Positions 53,069-62,604 are shown, counted from the stretch's first letter. The stretch is DNA of 64,000 bases from Rugamonas sp. A1-17 (GCA_025548565.1 JAJLPB010000002.1:496001-560000), one strand, 5' to 3'. Numbers and translations are program-made. The notes: generated by a model from the sequence alone, not told the origin.

Positions 53069-55342
53069 TCAAAAGCGTGCCTTGGCGCGCAGGCCCACCG
53101 TGCGCGGACGCACCATGAACAGCGTGTCGCCCGGCTGGATGGCGATGGTGTTCGGCGTGACGTCGCTGACCTTGGCGCCGTTGGTCAGGTTGGTGCCGAA
53201 CAGGCCGAACTCGTAGGCGCCGGTCCTGTAGGTGATGGTGGCGTTGAGCGTGTTCGACGACGGTATCCGCGCGTAGCTGCCCTGCGCCGCCGCGAAGTTG
53301 GTGTAGGCGTCGCTGTGGTAGACGTAGCTGGCGGCGATGCCCACTTCGTCGTTGCCGCGCACCGGCATGGTGTAGCTGGCGGTGGCGGTGGCCGACAGGC
53401 GCGGCGCGTACGGCGCGCGGCTGCCTTCCGGGATGTTCTGCGCGGCGATGCCGGTGACCACGGTGCGGGTGGCGTAGGCGTGGTTATAGGCCGCGCTCAG
53501 GCCCAGCGTGGCGTGGCGCGTCAGCTTGAGCGCGGTCTCCAGCTCCAGCCCTTCGCTGCGCAGCTTGCCGGCGTTCTGCGTGAAGTAGTAGGTGCACGGC
53601 AGCTTGTTGAACACCTGGACGTCCTTCCATTCGATCACGTAGGCGCTGGCGTTGAAGGTCATGCGCTGGTCCAGCAGCGTGTTCTTCGAGCCCACCTCGT
53701 AGTTCCACAGGCTGTCCGGCGCGAACGTGGCGGGCGCGTTCACGCCGCAGAAGTTGAACGGCACCGGCTGGTTGTTGCCGCCGTAGCGGAAGCCCTTGCC
53801 GGCCGAGGCGTACAGCATGTGCTCGCGGTCGACGCGCCACGCGGCGGCGAAGCGCGGGTTGGCGCCGCGCGAGGTGGCGCTGCTGTTGCTCACTTCCGGC
53901 TGGCCCACCGGCGCCGACGGCGTGGCGCCGATCAGGTTGCCAAACAGGCCGGTAAAGCGGAGGTCGAAGTCCTGCGTGCCTTTGAACAGGCGCACACCGG
54001 CGGTCAGGTCCAGCTGGTCCCAGATGGTGTAGGTGCCTTCGGCGAACAACGCCACCTGGCGAGACCGGGTGTTCTGCGTGCCGGAGAAGAAATCGTTGGG
54101 CTGGAAGGCCAGGTCGTTGACCTGCGAGTTATAGCCGGGGAAGTTATGCGTAGCGGCGAAGCGCTCGTCGAAGCCGGTGGTCGGCTCGTCCTGGCGCGTG
54201 TCGCGCTTGCCGCTTTCCAGGAAAGCGCCGGCGGTCCACTTCAGCGGCCCGCTGCCCTTGGAGTTGAAGCGGAATTCCTGCGCGAAGTCCTGGACCGCGT
54301 TGCCGATGGTATAGGCGGCCTGCATCAGCGGGTTCTTGCCGCCGAAGATGAAGGCGGTGGCCGGGTACTGCGCCGAGGTCACGTACAGCGTGTCGCGGTG
54401 CAGGTAGGAGGTCGAGGACACCAGTTGCGCCCCGCCCATGTCGTAGCTGACGCCCACGTTGTAGAGCTGCAGGTTGTCGTTGCTGGTCTGCGGCAGCAAG
54501 GCGATGGTGGTGAACGGCGCCAGGCCGGCGTAGGCGTCGTTGACGCCGCCCTTGATGTTGGACGCGGTGATGCTGGCGTCGACCATCAGGCCGGGCGAGG
54601 CGCGCAGGCGCAGTGCGGCGCGCGCCTGGTTGGTGGAGACGTCGTTGGTGGTCTTGCCGTTGAGCTGGTTGCGGATGTAGCCGGAATCGTTGCCGGTGTA
54701 GCCCGTCAGCCGCAGGCCCAGCACGTCGGCCTTGAGCGGCAGGTTGACCATGCCGCGCAGGTTGCGATTCACGCCACCGTAGCCGGAGGTGTCCGAGCCG
54801 ACCGCCTCGACGGTGCCGAACAGCTCGCCCAGCTCGGGCTTCTGCGTGATCTGGCGCACCGCGCCGGCCATGGCGCCGGCGCCGAACAGCGTACCCTGCG
54901 GCCCCTGCAGCACTTCGACGCGCTCCAGGTCCAGCACCTTCAGGTCGGGGTTGGACGACTTCAGCGTGACCGGCATGTCGTCGATGTACACCGCCACCAG
55001 CGAGGCATCCTGCACCTCGGACGGGACGATGCCGCGCACCACCAGCCCGCGCATGGTGATGTTGTTGACGCCAGGCGCCTGCTGCTGCACCGACATGGCC
55101 GGCACCAGGTTGGCGATGTCGGCCAGGTTGCCCTGTCCGTAGCGGGACAGGCCCTCGGGCTTGAGCACGGTGATGGCGGCCGGCACCTGCTGCACGTCGA
55201 CCGCGCCGGCCGCGCGCGTGGCGGTCACTTCGACCCGCTCGATTTTTTCCGTGCCCACATCCGTCTCGGCCGCCTGCGCGGCCGCCAGCGCGCCCACCGA
55301 CCACAGCGCCAGCGCGCGATATGCCTTCACTTGCTTGCCCAT
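53069..55342 (-). CDS. TonB-dependent receptor
   Basis: A 757-residue receptor with a signal peptide (cleavage near AQAAE). It has a TonB-box region (IERVEVTATRAAG), plug motifs (VAVYIDDMPVTLKSSNPDLK, VEVLQGPQGTLFGAGAMAGA) and a barrel ending in Phe (RAKARF). GAGG precedes the ATG by 5 bases. It is transcribed toward the chemoreceptor, 152 bases away, with no visible terminator. Substrate unknown. The plug style is that of the receptors used for complex organic nutrients as well as siderophores. Confidence 0.9.
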   Translation of the reverse strand: MGKQVKAYRALALWSVGALAAAQAAETDVGTEKIERVEVTATRAAGAVDVQQVPAAITVLKPEGLSRYGQGNLADIANLVPAMSVQQQAPGVNNITMRGLVVRGIVPSEVQDASLVAVYIDDMPVTLKSSNPDLKVLDLERVEVLQGPQGTLFGAGAMAGAVRQITQKPELGELFGTVEAVGSDTSGYGGVNRNLRGMVNLPLKADVLGLRLTGYTGNDSGYIRNQLNGKTTNDVSTNQARAALRLRASPGLMVDASITASNIKGGVNDAYAGLAPFTTIALLPQTSNDNLQLYNVGVSYDMGGAQLVSSTSYLHRDTLYVTSAQYPATAFIFGGKNPLMQAAYTIGNAVQDFAQEFRFNSKGSGPLKWTAGAFLESGKRDTRQDEPTTGFDERFAATHNFPGYNSQVNDLAFQPNDFFSGTQNTRSRQVALFAEGTYTIWDQLDLTAGVRLFKGTQDFDLRFTGLFGNLIGATPSAPVGQPEVSNSSATSRGANPRFAAAWRVDREHMLYASAGKGFRYGGNNQPVPFNFCGVNAPATFAPDSLWNYEVGSKNTLLDQRMTFNASAYVIEWKDVQVFNKLPCTYYFTQNAGKLRSEGLELETALKLTRHATLGLSAAYNHAYATRTVVTGIAAQNIPEGSRAPYAPRLSATATASYTMPVRGNDEVGIAASYVYHSDAYTNFAAAQGSYARIPSSNTLNATITYRTGAYEFGLFGTNLTNGAKVSDVTPNTIAIQPGDTLFMVRPRTVGLRAKARF

Positions 55343-55433
55343 CCTGCCCTCGTGTCGTTTTAAACAGCGCGCAGTATAACGTTAGGTGAGACAACGCACA
55401 GCGGAGGCGGCAGGACGGCGGGAGAATGCCCTC

Positions 55434-55631
55434 ATGGACAAGTCACCCACAGGCTCCAAACCGCCACCCGCCGCCTACGCCCTGCATCGCCAGATGCGCG
55501 CGGTGCAGCGCTGCATCGCGGCGTCAACAGTGGAGGAATCGGAACGGGCGACCAGATGGGCGACTGCCTGGTACAGGCTGGTGCAACGCAAGCTGGAACA
55601 GCTCCAGCATGCGCCGAGGTATTTGCATTAG
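55434..55631 (+). CDS. small hypothetical protein (65 residues)
   Basis: MDKSPTGSKPPPAAYALHRQ starts a 65-residue basic helical protein (RQMRAVQRCIAASTVEESER, TRWATAWYRLVQRKLEQL). GGAGAA lies about 8 bases before the ATG. It is in the gap between the divergent receptor and the convergent Crp/Fnr gene. Helix periodicity and the ribosome site support a real gene; the family is not recognised. Confidence 0.5.
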   Translation: MDKSPTGSKPPPAAYALHRQMRAVQRCIAASTVEESERATRWATAWYRLVQRKLEQLQHAPRYLH

Positions 55632-55654
55632 GTGATGGCGGCAAGGGCGGGACA

Positions 55655-56395
55655 TCAGGCGGGGACGTAGCAGCCGCCGGCGCGGTGCTCCATGGCGCTG
55701 CGGTCGAGCACGATGACGGTGCCGCGGCGGTATTCGATCATGCCCTCTTCCTGCAGCTTGCCGGCGCAGCAGGTGATGCTTTCGCGCCGCACACCGAGCA
55801 GGTTGGCGATCATTTCCTGCGTGACCTTGAGCTCGTTCGACAGCGAGCGGTCCAGCCGCTCCAGCAGCCAGCGGCACAGGCGCTGCTCGATGCTGCCGTG
55901 GCGCACGCCAGCCACCGTCTGCGCCAGTTGCGCGAACAGCGCGCTGGTGTGGCGCATCAGCTGGCGCGCCAGCGCGCCGCCGTCGAAGAAGGCCGAGCGC
56001 AGCACGGAGGCCCTGACGCGGTAGCCGTAGCCGGCGGTCTGCACGACAGCCGAGCAGTTGGCGCGCTCGCTCTCGTACATCGAGACGCCGACCACGCCCT
56101 CGCGGCCCACCACCGCGATCTCGGCGGCGCCGCCGTCCTCGGTCACGTATTGCAGCGAGACGATGGCGTTGGTGGGGAACCAGGCGTAATCCATCTTGTC
56201 GCCGAAGTCGAACAGGTGTTTGCCTGCCGCCAGCGGCACCAGTTCCAGATGCTCGAACAAGCTGATCAGCTCATCGCGCGACAGCGCGCGCAGCAATTCA
56301 TTCTGCTGGGCGCCGGTCAGGCTGATGGCCGGAGTGGATGCCTCGGCTTGCTCGGTATCCTGCGGCGTAACGGAAGGGCGAGTAACGTGGTACAT
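55655..56395 (-). CDS. Crp/Fnr family transcriptional regulator
   Basis: A 246-residue regulator. The cyclic-nucleotide-type beta-barrel spans about residues 40-150 (GKHLFDFGDKMDYAWFPTNA), then a dimer helix and a winged HTH (VTQEMIANLLGVRRESITCC). It has no N-terminal Cys cluster, so it is not an oxygen-sensing FNR, and the cAMP-site residues are not evident. This subgroup is common and uncharacterised in Burkholderiales. ATG 56395 has GAGG about 6 bases upstream; the frame stays open to 56506. Confidence 0.87.
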   Translation of the reverse strand: MYHVTRPSVTPQDTEQAEASTPAISLTGAQQNELLRALSRDELISLFEHLELVPLAAGKHLFDFGDKMDYAWFPTNAIVSLQYVTEDGGAAEIAVVGREGVVGVSMYESERANCSAVVQTAGYGYRVRASVLRSAFFDGGALARQLMRHTSALFAQLAQTVAGVRHGSIEQRLCRWLLERLDRSLSNELKVTQEMIANLLGVRRESITCCAGKLQEEGMIEYRRGTVIVLDRSAMEHRAGGCYVPA

Positions 56396-56564
56396 GGCAA
56401 ACCTCTTAGAGTTGTTGATCGTTGCGATCTGATGAACAACACTATAGGCCTGCCCTGGGTGGCCGATTATCGGAGCACGCACCGGCTCTATGTAGGTTGG
56501 GAACATAGGGGGATGTGGTCCCAGTCCTACGGCGGCCGTTGCCCACGGCCACCATCGCGGCGCA

Positions 56565-56807
56565 TCACACCTTGAATTTGAAGCGTGTGGCCTCTTCCAG
56601 CAGGCGCTCGTCGCGGCTGCGCAGGCGGCCCGGATTGCGCCGGTGATTGGGCTCGGAGACCACGCGCTGGATCACGGTTTCCGCCACGCCGCGCTGGCTG
56701 AGGTAGGCCGCCGCGCTGTCCGGGCCTTTACGATCGGCAACTTCTATACCGGCTTCGACGACTTCCGCGCCGACGTAGTCGGGACGGAATGTGTGGGTGG
56801 TCGACAT
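56565..56807 (-). CDS. small hypothetical protein (80 residues)
   Basis: An 80-residue basic protein starting MSTTHTFRPDYVGAEVVEAG and containing AAAYLSQRGVAETVIQRVVS and a C-terminal RRNPGRLRSRDERLLEEATR. GGAGG lies 5 bases before the ATG. It lies between the Crp/Fnr gene and a large TonB receptor on the same strand. Similar small proteins occur in related genomes without known function. No membrane segment or signal peptide. Confidence 0.68.
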   Translation of the reverse strand: MSTTHTFRPDYVGAEVVEAGIEVADRKGPDSAAAYLSQRGVAETVIQRVVSEPNHRRNPGRLRSRDERLLEEATRFKFKV

Positions 56808-56909
56808 GGCAGCCTCCGGGAATGGAAAATGGATTGACGACAATTATGCGCCGATTTTCTCCGCATAATCCGCTTTTTGCCGTCGCCGGAAGCCGCCTGT
56901 CGCCGCCCC

Positions 56910-59873
56910 CTAGAAGCTGTAGCGCAGACCGGCGCGGTACACGCGGCCCACCACGTCGTACAGCGTCGGGTTGATCGCGAAGCTCAGGTTGGCCTGCGGC
57001 GCCGCCACCGGATCGACGTTGCCGAGGTTGTCGATCTTGAAGTAGGCCGTGGCCTTCTCGTTGAGCTTGTAGGTCCCGCCCAGGTCGACGTAGAACGCGC
57101 CCTTCATCTGGTTGTTGTAGATGGTCGGATGGATCACCGTCGAGACAGGGCAATTGGTCTGGCACTCGATGAACTCGTTGCTGTAGACGCCCTTGCTGAT
57201 CCAGCGCTCGCTCAAGGTCAGGCTGTACTGGCTGGTGTCCCACGACTGCGACGCCAGGCCCTTCCACTTCGGCGTGCCGCCCAGGTTGCTGCCCGCGCCC
57301 TCGGACGGGATGGTGCCCACCACGCCGGGATCGGTCAGGAAGCTGATGGTGCGGGTGGCCAGCGCGCGCACCGTCAGGCGGCCGGGCAGGCCGACGTCCT
57401 TCAGGTTCATGCGGTAGGACGCCTCGAGATCGTAACCCTTGTTGCGCAGCGAGGCCAGGTTGAACGCCTGCACCGTCACGTAGTTGCTGGTGGGGGTGGG
57501 ACTGTTGAGCACCATCGCCGAGCAAATTTCCTGGTTGCCGGCCACGCACAGGTCGACTTCCTGCTGCGCCGTCAAGGTCGAGATCACGCCGTCGACCTTG
57601 ATGTCGAAATAGTCCGCCGACACGCTGAAGCCGGGCGCCCAGTGCGGACGGTCGAGCACCACGCCCAACACGGTGTTGCGCGCCAGCTCGGGCCGCAGCC
57701 GAGTGTTGCCGACGGTGCGCTGCTGCACCGTGATGGTGTTGCCCTGGTAGCTGACCACGTTGTTGACCACGACCGCCGCCGCATACAGCTCGCTCAGGTT
57801 GGGCGCGCGCACGTCCTTGGAGGTGACGGCGCGCAGGCGCAGGCCGTCGATGCCGGTCTTCCAGCTGCCGCCGATCTTCCAGCTTTCCACGTTGCCGGAG
57901 GTGCTGTAGCGGGTGCGGCGGTCGGCCAGGTTCAGGTTGGCCTCGCCCCAGGTGGCGGACTTCAGCACCGGGATGTTGAGCTCGACATAAGCCTCCTTCA
58001 CGTCGTAGGTCCCGGACGCGCTGTGGTAATTGCCCGCGTACCAGTTGTTGCCGACTGCGGTGTTGAGCAGCGGATCGGCCGGATAGTCGGCCGTGTTCGG
58101 GCTGTCGGCCGAGACGCCGTTGCCGTACGGGTCGCCCGTCACGCTGTAGTGCTCACGGCGGTATTCGGCGCCGGCCGCCACCGCCACCGGGCCGGCCCAG
58201 GAGGCGAAGGCCTCGCCGTTGAGGTTGAAGCTGGCCACCTGCTGGGTCTGGCGGGTGTGCTGTTGCGGCCCCATGGCCGGCTCGACGTAGGCCATCGCGG
58301 CCGGATCGGCCGGCACGTCGCCGATGATGTTCAACGGCCGGCAGCCGGACGCCGCCGCCACCGGATTGCGGCAGACGATGGTGCCGTTCGGGCCGCGCAC
58401 GGCGTCGATGGCGGCGTTGTAGCGGGCGTTGAGCGTGATGTCGTGGACCAGGATGTCGGTACGGTTGCGGCCGTATTCGGCGTAGGCGTCGTACGACCAT
58501 TCCTTGCCGGCCAGCGGGAACTTGCCGTCGGCGCCGAGCACCACGCGCTCCATCTGGCGGGTCGGGTGGACGTTGATGTTGGCCGGGAAGCCGGCGTTGG
58601 CGGTGCCGTACTGGAAGCTGGTGATGTTGTTGGCCGCGCAGGCGGCGGCGATGGACGCCGGCAGGAAGGGGTTGTCGCACTGTATCGTCAGGTTGGCGTT
58701 CTTGGCCGCGCCGGGGTTGGGCGAGAACACCGACCTGACCTTGCCGGCGTTGGCGGTTAGGTAGATCTCGTGGTCGGGCGTGAGGTCGAAGCCGACCCGG
58801 GTGTAGGCCACCTGGCGCTCCAGGTCCATCGCCAGGTTGGTGCCGGCGCCGACGCTGCCGCTCAGGTCGCCGCCGACGCAGAAGGGATTGACGCAGCCGG
58901 TCACGGCGCCGGTGCCGGTCGGCTTGCCGTTGGAGCCGTAGTTGAACTGGTACGGCGCGCCGCCCGGCCCGAACGCCGTGCCCTGCAGCGGGCCGTTGGT
59001 GATCAGGCCGTACTTGGCGTACTGGTACTGCTGCGCGTGGTCGATGACGGTGTACTGCGGCTTGCCGTCGTTGGTCTGGGACAGCGGACGGATCTGGTAG
59101 GCGGTGTTCTTGTACCAGCTGCGGCCGTTGGCGCCGACCTCGCCGAAGCCGGGCGAATCGATGCCCTGCTCGCGGCCGTATTCGCCGCTGACCGCCACAT
59201 GCAGGCGGTCGTCCATGAACGCCCTGCCCCAGGCCGCCTGCAGCGTGGCGTTGCGGTCGTCGCGGTAGGTGGTCTGGCCGCCCTCGACGTTGACCTTGAA
59301 GCCGGTGAACTTCTTGTCGGTGATGAAGTTGACCACGCCGCCGATCGCGTCCGAGCCGTAGGACGCCGAGGCGCCGCCGGTCACGACGTCGACGCGCTTG
59401 ACCAGCAGCTGCGGGAACTGGCTGACGTCGGTCACGCCGGTGACGTTGGCGCCGACCACGCGCTGGCCGTCGAGCAGGGTCAGCGTGCGGATCGGGCCGA
59501 GGCCGCGCAGGCTCAGCGAACTGAGTCCCTGGATGCCGCTGCTGGTGCTGTTGGTGCTGGTGGTGCGGCCGGTGCTGCCCTGCAGGGCCGGCAGCTCGGC
59601 AATCGTGTTGAACAGGTTGGGCTGGGCGCTCTTGGCCAGGTCGTCCGCGTTGAGCGTGGTGGTCGGCGTGGGCTGCGTGAAACCGCGCGCGGCGATGCGC
59701 GAGCCCGACACGGTGACGACGGCGTCGGCGACGGGTGCGGCGGCGGGCGCCTCCCCGGCCGGGCTCTGGGTGCCGACGTCGGCGGCTTGCTGGGCGTGGG
59801 CTGGCGTGGCAAGCCAGCAGCAGGCGCTGGCGACGGCCAGGCTCATCATGGTGTTACGGCTTCGGATCGGCAT
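56910..59873 (-). CDS. large TonB-dependent receptor
   Basis: A 987-residue receptor with a signal peptide (cleavage near AHAQQ). The plug has VVTVSGSRIAARG, LNADDLAKSAQPNLFNTIAE and LRGLGPIRTLTLLDGQRVVG; the barrel ends in Phe (AGLRYSF). The size and the oligo-Ser/Thr plug segment (STNSTSSGIQG) resemble receptors for carbohydrates and other polymers. GGAG precedes the ATG by 6 bases. It lies 109 bases downstream of gluconokinase on the same strand, so sugar-acid uptake is a reasonable inference, not proof. Confidence 0.9.
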   Translation of the reverse strand: MPIRSRNTMMSLAVASACCWLATPAHAQQAADVGTQSPAGEAPAAAPVADAVVTVSGSRIAARGFTQPTPTTTLNADDLAKSAQPNLFNTIAELPALQGSTGRTTSTNSTSSGIQGLSSLSLRGLGPIRTLTLLDGQRVVGANVTGVTDVSQFPQLLVKRVDVVTGGASASYGSDAIGGVVNFITDKKFTGFKVNVEGGQTTYRDDRNATLQAAWGRAFMDDRLHVAVSGEYGREQGIDSPGFGEVGANGRSWYKNTAYQIRPLSQTNDGKPQYTVIDHAQQYQYAKYGLITNGPLQGTAFGPGGAPYQFNYGSNGKPTGTGAVTGCVNPFCVGGDLSGSVGAGTNLAMDLERQVAYTRVGFDLTPDHEIYLTANAGKVRSVFSPNPGAAKNANLTIQCDNPFLPASIAAACAANNITSFQYGTANAGFPANINVHPTRQMERVVLGADGKFPLAGKEWSYDAYAEYGRNRTDILVHDITLNARYNAAIDAVRGPNGTIVCRNPVAAASGCRPLNIIGDVPADPAAMAYVEPAMGPQQHTRQTQQVASFNLNGEAFASWAGPVAVAAGAEYRREHYSVTGDPYGNGVSADSPNTADYPADPLLNTAVGNNWYAGNYHSASGTYDVKEAYVELNIPVLKSATWGEANLNLADRRTRYSTSGNVESWKIGGSWKTGIDGLRLRAVTSKDVRAPNLSELYAAAVVVNNVVSYQGNTITVQQRTVGNTRLRPELARNTVLGVVLDRPHWAPGFSVSADYFDIKVDGVISTLTAQQEVDLCVAGNQEICSAMVLNSPTPTSNYVTVQAFNLASLRNKGYDLEASYRMNLKDVGLPGRLTVRALATRTISFLTDPGVVGTIPSEGAGSNLGGTPKWKGLASQSWDTSQYSLTLSERWISKGVYSNEFIECQTNCPVSTVIHPTIYNNQMKGAFYVDLGGTYKLNEKATAYFKIDNLGNVDPVAAPQANLSFAINPTLYDVVGRVYRAGLRYSF

Positions 59874-59982
59874 TGTAGTCTCCTGCTATTTTTTTATGGG
59901 AATTGTGGCCGGCGCGCGGACTCCTGACGGCTGCGCGAAGGTACTGCCTGTTGCATGGTCCGGCCCGTCACGCCGGACAACA

Positions 59983-60471
59983 TCAGAATCCGGCGAGTAT
60001 CCGCGCCACCAGCACGCGCGGCGGCAGGAGGATGTCCAGCACCATGCCGGCCTCGTCCACCTGCAGCGGCTCCAGGTCGCGCAGTTGGCTGTCGAGCAGC
60101 GACAGCGGCATGTAATGGCCGGCCCGCTCCCGCATGCGGCTGGCGATCAGCGCGCGGTCGCCGCTCAGGTGCGCGAAGTGCAGCGCCGGGTCGGCCAGCC
60201 GCAGCTGGTCGCGGTACTTGCGCTTGAGCGACGAGCAGGCCAGCACCAGCCCGCCCTCCGCCTGTTCGATCTGCGCCCGCAATGCCAGCAGCCAGTCGCC
60301 GCGGTCGGCGTCGTCCAGCGCGAAGCCGGCCGACATCTTGGCCACATTGGCCGGCGGATGAAACTGGTCGCCCTCGATGAAGGGCACGGCCATGGCGGCG
60401 GCCAGCGCCTGCCCCACCGTGCTCTTGCCACAACCACTGGCCCCCATGACCACCCAGCGGGTTTGCTTCAT
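59983..60471 (-). CDS. gntK: gluconokinase
   Basis: A 162-residue kinase, normal length for the thermoresistant GntK family, which makes 6-phosphogluconate from gluconate and ATP for the Entner-Doudoroff or pentose phosphate pathway. The P-loop GASGCGKST is residues 10-18. EGDQFHPPANVAKMSAG, the LACSSLKRKYRDQL segment and the GHYMPLSLLDSQL region are family signatures. Two near-identical LacI/GntR-type operators lie upstream (60486-60504 and 60583-60601). No gluconate permease or repressor is in the window. The TonB receptor downstream may be co-transcribed. Confidence 0.92.
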   Translation of the reverse strand: MKQTRWVVMGASGCGKSTVGQALAAAMAVPFIEGDQFHPPANVAKMSAGFALDDADRGDWLLALRAQIEQAEGGLVLACSSLKRKYRDQLRLADPALHFAHLSGDRALIASRMRERAGHYMPLSLLDSQLRDLEPLQVDEAGMVLDILLPPRVLVARILAGF

Positions 60472-60485
60472 TCATTTCTCCAAAT

Positions 60486-60504
60486 AAAGGTAGCGCTAAC
60501 ATTT
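60486..60504. promoter_or_regulatory. LacI/GntR-type operator 1
   Basis: AAAGGTAGCGCTAACATTT contains the TAGCGCTA palindrome typical of LacI-family (GntR) operators. It lies 15 bases before the gluconokinase ATG and matches the second site in 17 of 19 bases. Confidence 0.6.
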
Positions 60505-60582
60505 CTGCTGAGCGAAGATCGCGCAGATGTTACGCGCAATCATTCAGCCAAGCAGAGGATTCAATAAGGTCGATGGCTACAC

Positions 60583-60601
60583 AAAGGTAGCGTTATCATT
60601 T
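60583..60601. promoter_or_regulatory. LacI/GntR-type operator 2
   Basis: AAAGGTAGCGTTATCATTT is in the same orientation as operator 1, with centres 97 bases apart. A third half-like element (ATGTTACGCGCAAT) is at about 60527-60540. Spaced operators suggest looping or an operator pair around the promoter. Confidence 0.55.
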
Positions 60602-60683
60602 TTGTAGACTTTAGACCAACGTAGGTATTTGTAAAGAAGTATCTACGCTGCAGCGCAGCACGGCAGGACGCCGCGTGAAGGTG

Positions 60684-60714
60684 AAAACGCCGCCGTGCAG
60701 GGGCTACGGCGGCG
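60684..60714 (-). terminator. intrinsic terminator of the isochorismatase-like gene
   Basis: CGCCGCCGT (60688-60696) pairs with ACGGCGGCG (60706-60714) across a 9-base loop. On the minus strand the stem is followed by TTTT. It lies about 55 bases after the gene's stop. Confidence 0.6.
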
Positions 60715-60724
60715 CAACATCGTT

Positions 60725-60758
60725 GCGGCGGGCGTGGACGGAAAGCCACGCCCGCCGC
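60725..60758. repeat. perfect 13-bp hairpin after the isochorismatase-like gene
   Basis: GCGGCGGGCGTGG (60725-60737) and CCACGCCCGCCGC (60746-60758) pair perfectly around an 8-base loop, 12 bases after the stop. No T-run follows. It may protect the mRNA 3' end or assist the terminator next to it. Confidence 0.5.
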
Positions 60759-60769
60759 TGATGGCGGTC

Positions 60770-61456
60770 TTACCTGGCCGGCACGGCGGCCAGCATCTCG
60801 TGGCTGCCGGAGGTGCGTTCCTGCGCCTTGTGCACCATGGTGTAGGCGTAGTCCACGCCCATGCCGTAGGCGCCCGAGTGCTCGCGCACGATGGCCATGA
60901 CGGCGTCGTAGGTTTCGCGGTGCGCCCAGTCGCGCTGCCATTCCAGCAGCACCTGCTGCCAGGTCACCGGCACCACGCCGGCCTGGATCATGCGCTGCAT
61001 CGCGTAGTCGTGCGCTTCCTTCGAGGTGCCGCCGGAGGCGTCGGCCACCATGTAGATTTCGTAGTCGCCTTCGGCCATGGCGCACAGCGCGAAGCTGTTG
61101 TTGCACACCTCGGTCCACAGACCGGAGACGATGACCTTCTTCTTGCCGTTGGCCTTGAGCGCGTCGCGCACCTTCTGGTCGTCCCACGAGTTCATCGACG
61201 AGCGTTCCAGCAGCGGCTTGCCCGGGAAGACGTCCAGCAGTTCCGGGTAGGTGTGGCCGGAGAACGCCTCGGTCTCGACGGTGGTGATGGTGGTCGGGAT
61301 GTTGAACACCTTGGCGGCCTTGGCCAGCGCCACGGTGTTGTTCTTCAGCGCCTGGCGGTCCATCGATTGCACGCCGAAGGCCATTTGCGGTTGATGGTCG
61401 ATGAAGATCAACTGGCAGTTAGTCGGGGTCAATACTTCAAGTTTGGGGTTGGTCAT
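60770..61456 (-). CDS. isochorismatase-fold hydrolase (YcaC-like)
   Basis: A 228-residue cysteine hydrolase. Asp20 (IFIDHQPQ) and Cys118 (GLWTEVCNN) are the expected catalytic Asp and nucleophile, and the WTEVC and ADASGGTS phrases match the YcaC group. YcaC substrates are still unclear. I chose ATG 61456 over 61468. It has its own terminator, and the gap beyond it (60472-60769) holds the gluconokinase operators and promoter. Confidence 0.87.
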   Translation of the reverse strand: MTNPKLEVLTPTNCQLIFIDHQPQMAFGVQSMDRQALKNNTVALAKAAKVFNIPTTITTVETEAFSGHTYPELLDVFPGKPLLERSSMNSWDDQKVRDALKANGKKKVIVSGLWTEVCNNSFALCAMAEGDYEIYMVADASGGTSKEAHDYAMQRMIQAGVVPVTWQQVLLEWQRDWAHRETYDAVMAIVREHSGAYGMGVDYAYTMVHKAQERTSGSHEMLAAVPAR

Positions 61457-61587
61457 GATAGCGTCCATTTCGATGAGGTGGGTACGGCGCCCGCTGCGTT
61501 CAGCGCGGCTGCGATCATCTTAGGGCGGGGGCCAACGCCGCACCACTGGCTAAATGGAGAGGTTGGACTAACCTTTTACAGGCCGCG

Positions 61588-62604
61588 TCAGCGCGCCGGC
61601 ATCCGCTGGTTGAGGAAGGCCACGGTGGCGTCGACCGTGGGTTGCAGCCAGGGGTCGAACAGCCAGAAGGAGTGCGGCGTGTCCGGCAGCACCAGCGTGC
61701 GGCTGGCCACGCCGGCCTGCGCCATCCGGGCCGCCATCTCCTCGCGGCCGGCCGAGAAGCGCGGCCGCGCGCTGGCGATGAACAGGATGGGCGGCATGCC
61801 GGGACGGACGTAGCGGATCGGCGAGGCTTGCTCCCACAGCGCGCTCTTCTCCGCGTAAGCACCGCCGAACCAGGCGCCGGCCGCCGAGGGGTGCTTGGCC
61901 GGGTCGTCCTCGTGCTTCAACGCGAGTGCCGTCGTGAAGTCCGACAGGCCGTCGATGTTGACGATGGCCTGCACCGCGCCCGACACGGCACCCTCCTCCG
62001 CGCCGGGATCGAACTGGGCGAGGTGGCCGGTGACGCCGGCCAGGCTGGCGATCTGGCCGCCGGCCGAGCCGCCCGCCAGCGCGATGCGTTGCGGGTCAAG
62101 GTGGTACTGGCCGGCGTGCGCGCGCACCCAGCGCACGGCGGCGCGCGCGTCGTGGATGGCGGCCGGATACGGCGCCTCGCCGGACAGGCGGTAGCTGATC
62201 GCGGCCGCCGCGTAGCCCTGCTGCGCCAGCCGCACGGCCATCGGCGCGAACTCGGAACGGAAGCCGGAGCGCCAACCGCCGCCATGCACCAGCACCACCA
62301 CCGGCATGCCGACATCGGCGCGCGCGGCCAGCGGCAGGTAGAGGTCGAGCTTCAGGCAGCGGTCGCCGTGCTGCGCGTAGGTCAGGCCGTCAATGCGGTT
62401 CACGTCCACCGGCAGCGCCGCGCTGGCGATGCGGATGGAGGGATAGTCGCGCGCCAGCTTGGCGTAGGTGTGCTGCGCGTCGTAGGTGTTGGCGGGATCG
62501 GGCGGCGGCTCCACGCAGGGTGCGGCGGAGGCTGCGGCGTGCAGGTACAGCGCCGCGAGTGCGGACAGGAGACGGACGGCGGGGGTGGCGGGAGCAGGCA
62601 TCAT
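61588..62604 (-). CDS. exported alpha/beta hydrolase (HSL/BD-FAE-like esterase)
   Basis: About 338 residues with a signal peptide (LLSALAALYLHAAASAAP). VLVHGGGWRSG is the HGGG oxyanion motif, AGGSAGGQ holds the catalytic Ser, and DTPHSFWLF the His. It should hydrolyse small esters in the periplasm. The ATG at 62604 is chosen over a GTG at 62622; the ribosome site is weak. It is flanked by unrelated enzyme genes on the same strand. Cys near the mature N-terminus (APCVEPP) could be paired with CLKLDL. Confidence 0.85.
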   Translation of the reverse strand: MMPAPATPAVRLLSALAALYLHAAASAAPCVEPPPDPANTYDAQHTYAKLARDYPSIRIASAALPVDVNRIDGLTYAQHGDRCLKLDLYLPLAARADVGMPVVVLVHGGGWRSGFRSEFAPMAVRLAQQGYAAAAISYRLSGEAPYPAAIHDARAAVRWVRAHAGQYHLDPQRIALAGGSAGGQIASLAGVTGHLAQFDPGAEEGAVSGAVQAIVNIDGLSDFTTALALKHEDDPAKHPSAAGAWFGGAYAEKSALWEQASPIRYVRPGMPPILFIASARPRFSAGREEMAARMAQAGVASRTLVLPDTPHSFWLFDPWLQPTVDATVAFLNQRMPAR

